Source: Magnaporthiopsis rhizophila (Eukaryota; Ascomycota; Sordariomycetes; Magnaporthales; Magnaporthaceae). Taken from it: a DNA stretch of 64,000 nt. Below are positions 61,633-64,000 of the stretch, piece after piece. The position numbers were made by a program, and so were the translations under genes. Each line of letters starts with the position of its first letter. Positions within the stretch are counted from its first letter, which is position 1. Location of the stretch: assembly GCA_003049465.1 (NCBI GenBank), contig PYSS01000032.1:1-64000 (forward strand), read 5' to 3'. The notes below the pieces were generated by a model, which was not told the origin of the DNA, made no database searches, and saw only the letters and a program-made list of their open reading frames with translations.

Positions 61633-62722
61633 CTACTTTGCCTTGGCCTCTTCCTCTCTGAGCCTCTGAGTGAGCTTTTCCAGCAGGAATCGACTGAGAC
61701 CAAGACTGTCGGAGATAAGGGTAGAATGTCAGTCGCGGGTGGTTTACCTAGTATCTCTTGGCTGTGGGTGGCGACTTGGACTCACATGCCCTCATTCGTC
61801 ACCTGTGGATATTTTGAGATTGTTAGAAGACGTAAGCGCCCTGCAGGATAATGCGCACAGTCTTAAAGGCGATGAGATTATGGTGAAACTTGGTTCCACG
61901 ATTCTATACGAGAACAAGCGCGTCCCGAAAGGTCTGTGGGCACTTACGATTCGGTATGTTCCGCTAGGCTGGAAGTTGTCCATTGGATTACCTTGGTTGT
62001 CCACCTCGACACTGCCGAATATGTCCTCGGGCCTACAAGTGGTCAGTGATGAATATGAGCGCGGTCAAGCGAGACAGAGAGGCGCTGCTGACCATGCGAT
62101 GCGTCCAAAGTCTGGCGGATTCCTTGTCTGTTTGTGTAGACGCGGGCAGCGTGTGTAAGTCAGCCCACAAATCCGGTGCGCTCTACACTTTGACGTGGGA
62201 CAAATGATGGCATTTCAATTCATAAGACGTTGATAAGGGCGTACATCACTCAAGTGCACCCAGCCGCTGCTGCCGCTGGAGCTGCCGCCGGATGCCATGG
62301 GGCCGACGAACGCCTTGGCCTGAGCCCGAAGGTCCTCGTCCAAGTGGGCGTTCTGCGCGAGCACAGCGTTGAGGATCGGCATGAAGCGCGGGTTCTCCGA
62401 GAATGACTGTGGCGTAGGCGGGAATGCCGTCGTCGTTCCAATGGCCAGGTCGCGCATCGGCGGGTTGCGATCAAGGAGGGTGAGGATGTGACTGCCCGGA
62501 TTATTGTCGTCAGGGAACACTCGCTAGTTGGGCCCAGCGGCGCTGAGTATCAGCGGTATGTACCTAGGTGTATCTAGGTAGGTAGATATCGAACCATCTG
62601 ACAAGAAGGGGGCTACCAACGATGTGAGGAGCGTTGTGCAAGTAGCTGGTGGCTCTACAGAAAGTTCTCGAGGGCGGCAGCACCCGTGAGGTGGCCGCAC
62701 CTATCCTTGAGAGATACAGCAT
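61633..62722 (-). CDS. Conserved fungal protein of unknown function with probable mitochondrial presequence
   Basis: Six exons on the minus strand: 62722-62621, 62523-62245, 62127-62093, 62032-61948, 61802-61786 and 61705-61633, giving 196 aa. Every intron has a GT donor and AG acceptor; clear CTGAC or CTAAC branch points are seen in introns 2, 3, 4 and 5. Exon 5 is only 17 nt. The N-terminus, MLYLSRIGAATSRVLPPSRT, has Arg and hydroxylated residues without acids, like a mitochondrial import signal. The mature part contains NPGSHILTLLDRNPP, GWVHLSD, NPPDFGRIAWPEDIFGSVEV, QPSGTYRIVTNEGILGLS and a charged C-terminal helix. I recall this pattern from unnamed proteins of other ascomycetes, but know no function. 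The exon 1/exon 2 junction is the least certain: donor GTTGGT is used here; a GTAGCC donor three to four bases on is possible. It is divergent from DPB2. Confidence 0.85.
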
Positions 62723-63025
62723 GTTTGCGGCTGTCTGAATGTTTGAGATTAATGGCTCGTCTGGCAAAAGAAGCAAGCTAAACCTGGATATTGATCAAAT
62801 ATCGATTCGGCGATGCCGTCATTTTTTTTATGTGGCGGGGCTCGATGCACCATGAGCAGCCTGCGCCCCACCAAGACACGCTCCAACGCGGTCCACTCAA
62901 CCAATTTACGCGTCCGTCTCGATTAATCCATCTCGAAAGCTCGCGTCAGGGGCACATTGCACCCACCATCAACGCATAACAGGAGAATCTGCCTGCCGCC
63001 ACGACCCGAACCGCACCGAGGCGTC
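62723..63025. promoter_or_regulatory. Shared divergent promoter region
   Basis: Only 303 bp separate the start codons of the minus-strand mitochondrial-type gene and the plus-strand DPB2 gene, so both promoters and leaders must lie here. No clear TATA box serves either gene, which suits housekeeping genes. A T run at 62822-62829 is the only notable tract. Confidence 0.6.
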
Positions 63026-64000
63026 ATGGCGGAATCCCACAGCACCCCTCGGCTGAGCCCGAAGAAGAAAAAGGCGCAGAAGCCGCTTGGAAATGGCTTC
63101 TTCGGCGGGGCTAGGCAAGCGTCGGCGAAGGAGGCGGCAGTACCCTCGAGCTCGATCCCGTCGTCGTCGCCGTCCTTCGCCACTCCCGCGCACACGCTGC
63201 GTCCCTTCAACCCCCAGAAGCCAGCGGGGGCCGCCATCCTACCCATACTGCTACCGCCCGCGACGCTCCGCCCACTCGCCTTCCGCACCTTCACCAAGAA
63301 GCACAGCCTGACGCTCTCATCGGCCGCCCTGCAGGAGCTCGCAGCCTTCGTGGGCCGCCACTGCGGCTCCGGCTGGCGCGAGGAGGGGCTGGCCGAGCGC
63401 GTGCTCGAGGAGGTGGCCAAGGCCTGGAAGGCCCGCAACGGCGGCGTCATCCTCGACGGTGCCAGCCCCGTGCTCAAGGACATCCTAAAGACCCTCGAGG
63501 GCAACATGAGTGGCGGCAAGATCGTCGCCGGTGCCAAGACCGGCCTGTCCCGCCAGAACAGTCTGCTGGATCCTTCCAGGGAGACGGACCACTCGTCCAC
63601 CACCCGCCTCGGCCTGCGGCCGCTGGTTGCCCTGCAGCGCGAGGACAGTCAAACGAGCATGGGCATGTCCGGCTTGGCTGTCGAGGATGAGCCCGACGAC
63701 GAGAAGCTCGGCGACCCACGACAGTGGCTCAAGGTTGTGGGCGCATACGACCAGCCCCGGATGATATACAATGTCGCCAAAAAGCACTTTGAGAGGTATG
63801 CTTCCGAGGAGGAGAGGGCGGGGGAGGATCGTGCAGCTCCACCCTCCCGTTGACATGTTGCCCAGTTGCTAATCTGGGATTTTTCTGTCCACCGCCCCTG
63901 GCACAGAGACGCCTCCAAACCCTCGATACTGCCACCAGCGTCGCACAAGACCACCCTCTTCCGGAACCGGTTCAACGTGATCCACCAACGGCTCATGCGC
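63026..64000 (+). CDS. DPB2: DNA polymerase epsilon subunit B, N-terminal part
   Basis: Exon 1 spans 63026-63795 and exon 2 runs from 63907 past the window end; the 111-bp intron has a GTATGC donor, CTAAT branch point and CACAG acceptor, and splits an Arg codon. About 288 residues are visible. The protein starts with a basic, disordered stretch (SPKKKKAQKPLGNGFFGG), followed by a small helical domain near residues 80-165 (FRTFTKKHSLTLSSAAL, then GWREEGLAERVLEEVAKAW), as in the N-terminal domain of the B subunit. After the junction it reads ERDASKPSILPPASHKTTLF and then RNRFNVIHQRLMR, a conserved Dpb2 segment. The subunit is essential for leading-strand replication and CMG helicase assembly. 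The calcineurin-like phosphoesterase and OB domains lie outside the window. Only one ATG is possible at the 5' end; upstream extension would need a TTG. It marks the housekeeping flank of the melanin cluster. Confidence 0.92.

Noticed and set aside
1..64000. CRISPR arrays, intact transposons with terminal repeats, rRNA or 5S genes
   Set aside because: No regularly spaced repeats, no transposase or reverse transcriptase reading and no rRNA-like sequence were seen; the repeats present are microsatellites and homopolymers.

Overview
This window is nuclear DNA from a filamentous ascomycete. The evidence is short introns of 60-160 bp with fungal donor, branch-point (CTAAC/CTGAC) and AG acceptor signals, GC-rich codon third positions, fungal-type zinc-cluster regulators and a SAT-KS-AT-PT-ACP-ACP-TE non-reducing polyketide synthase. 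The gene set points to the Sordariomycetes (Magnaporthe/Gaeumannomyces or Colletotrichum type): a 1,8-dihydroxynaphthalene (DHN) melanin locus with the polyketide synthase, the tetrahydroxynaphthalene reductase and the PIG1/CMR1 regulator in linkage. The species cannot be read from this window.

Layout. 1-7.6 kb: gene-free DNA with simple repeats. 7.7-14.5 kb (+): four-exon melanin polyketide synthase, 2172 aa. 14.5-26.3 kb: gene-free. 26.3-27.6 kb (+): single-exon Zn2Cys6 regulator of AflR type, 445 aa. 27.6-38.4 kb: gene-free. 38.4-39.3 kb (-): two-exon short-chain dehydrogenase, 270 aa, best read as 1,3,6,8-tetrahydroxynaphthalene reductase (4HNR). 39.3-45.4 kb: gene-free. 45.4-48.7 kb (-): four-exon PIG1/CMR1-type regulator, 979 aa, with two C2H2 fingers and a Zn2Cys6 cluster; its N-terminus is visible only after splicing. 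48.7-61.6 kb: no confident gene, but an assembly gap in poly-A and several coding-like fragments that may be decayed genes. 61.6-62.7 kb (-): a six-exon gene for a 196-aa protein with a likely mitochondrial presequence, recovered by hand and including a 17-nt exon. 63.0-64.0 kb (+): the 5' part of the DNA polymerase epsilon subunit B gene (DPB2), leaving the window.

How the genes work together. The synthase makes 1,3,6,8-tetrahydroxynaphthalene; the reductase converts it to scytalone; the PIG1/CMR1 factor is the known family of melanin activators; the AflR-type factor is an inferred second local regulator. Scytalone dehydratase, a second (3HNR-type) reductase and the laccase needed to finish DHN melanin are not in the window and are presumably elsewhere. 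The last two genes look like housekeeping genes that flank the cluster and share a divergent 303-bp promoter.

Gene density is very low: six supported genes in 64 kb, separated by spacers of about 6-13 kb. Most long open frames in the spacers and on the strand opposite the real genes are shadows of GC-rich sequence and are not annotated. All exon boundaries are hand predictions from splice consensus and protein continuity, not from transcript data.
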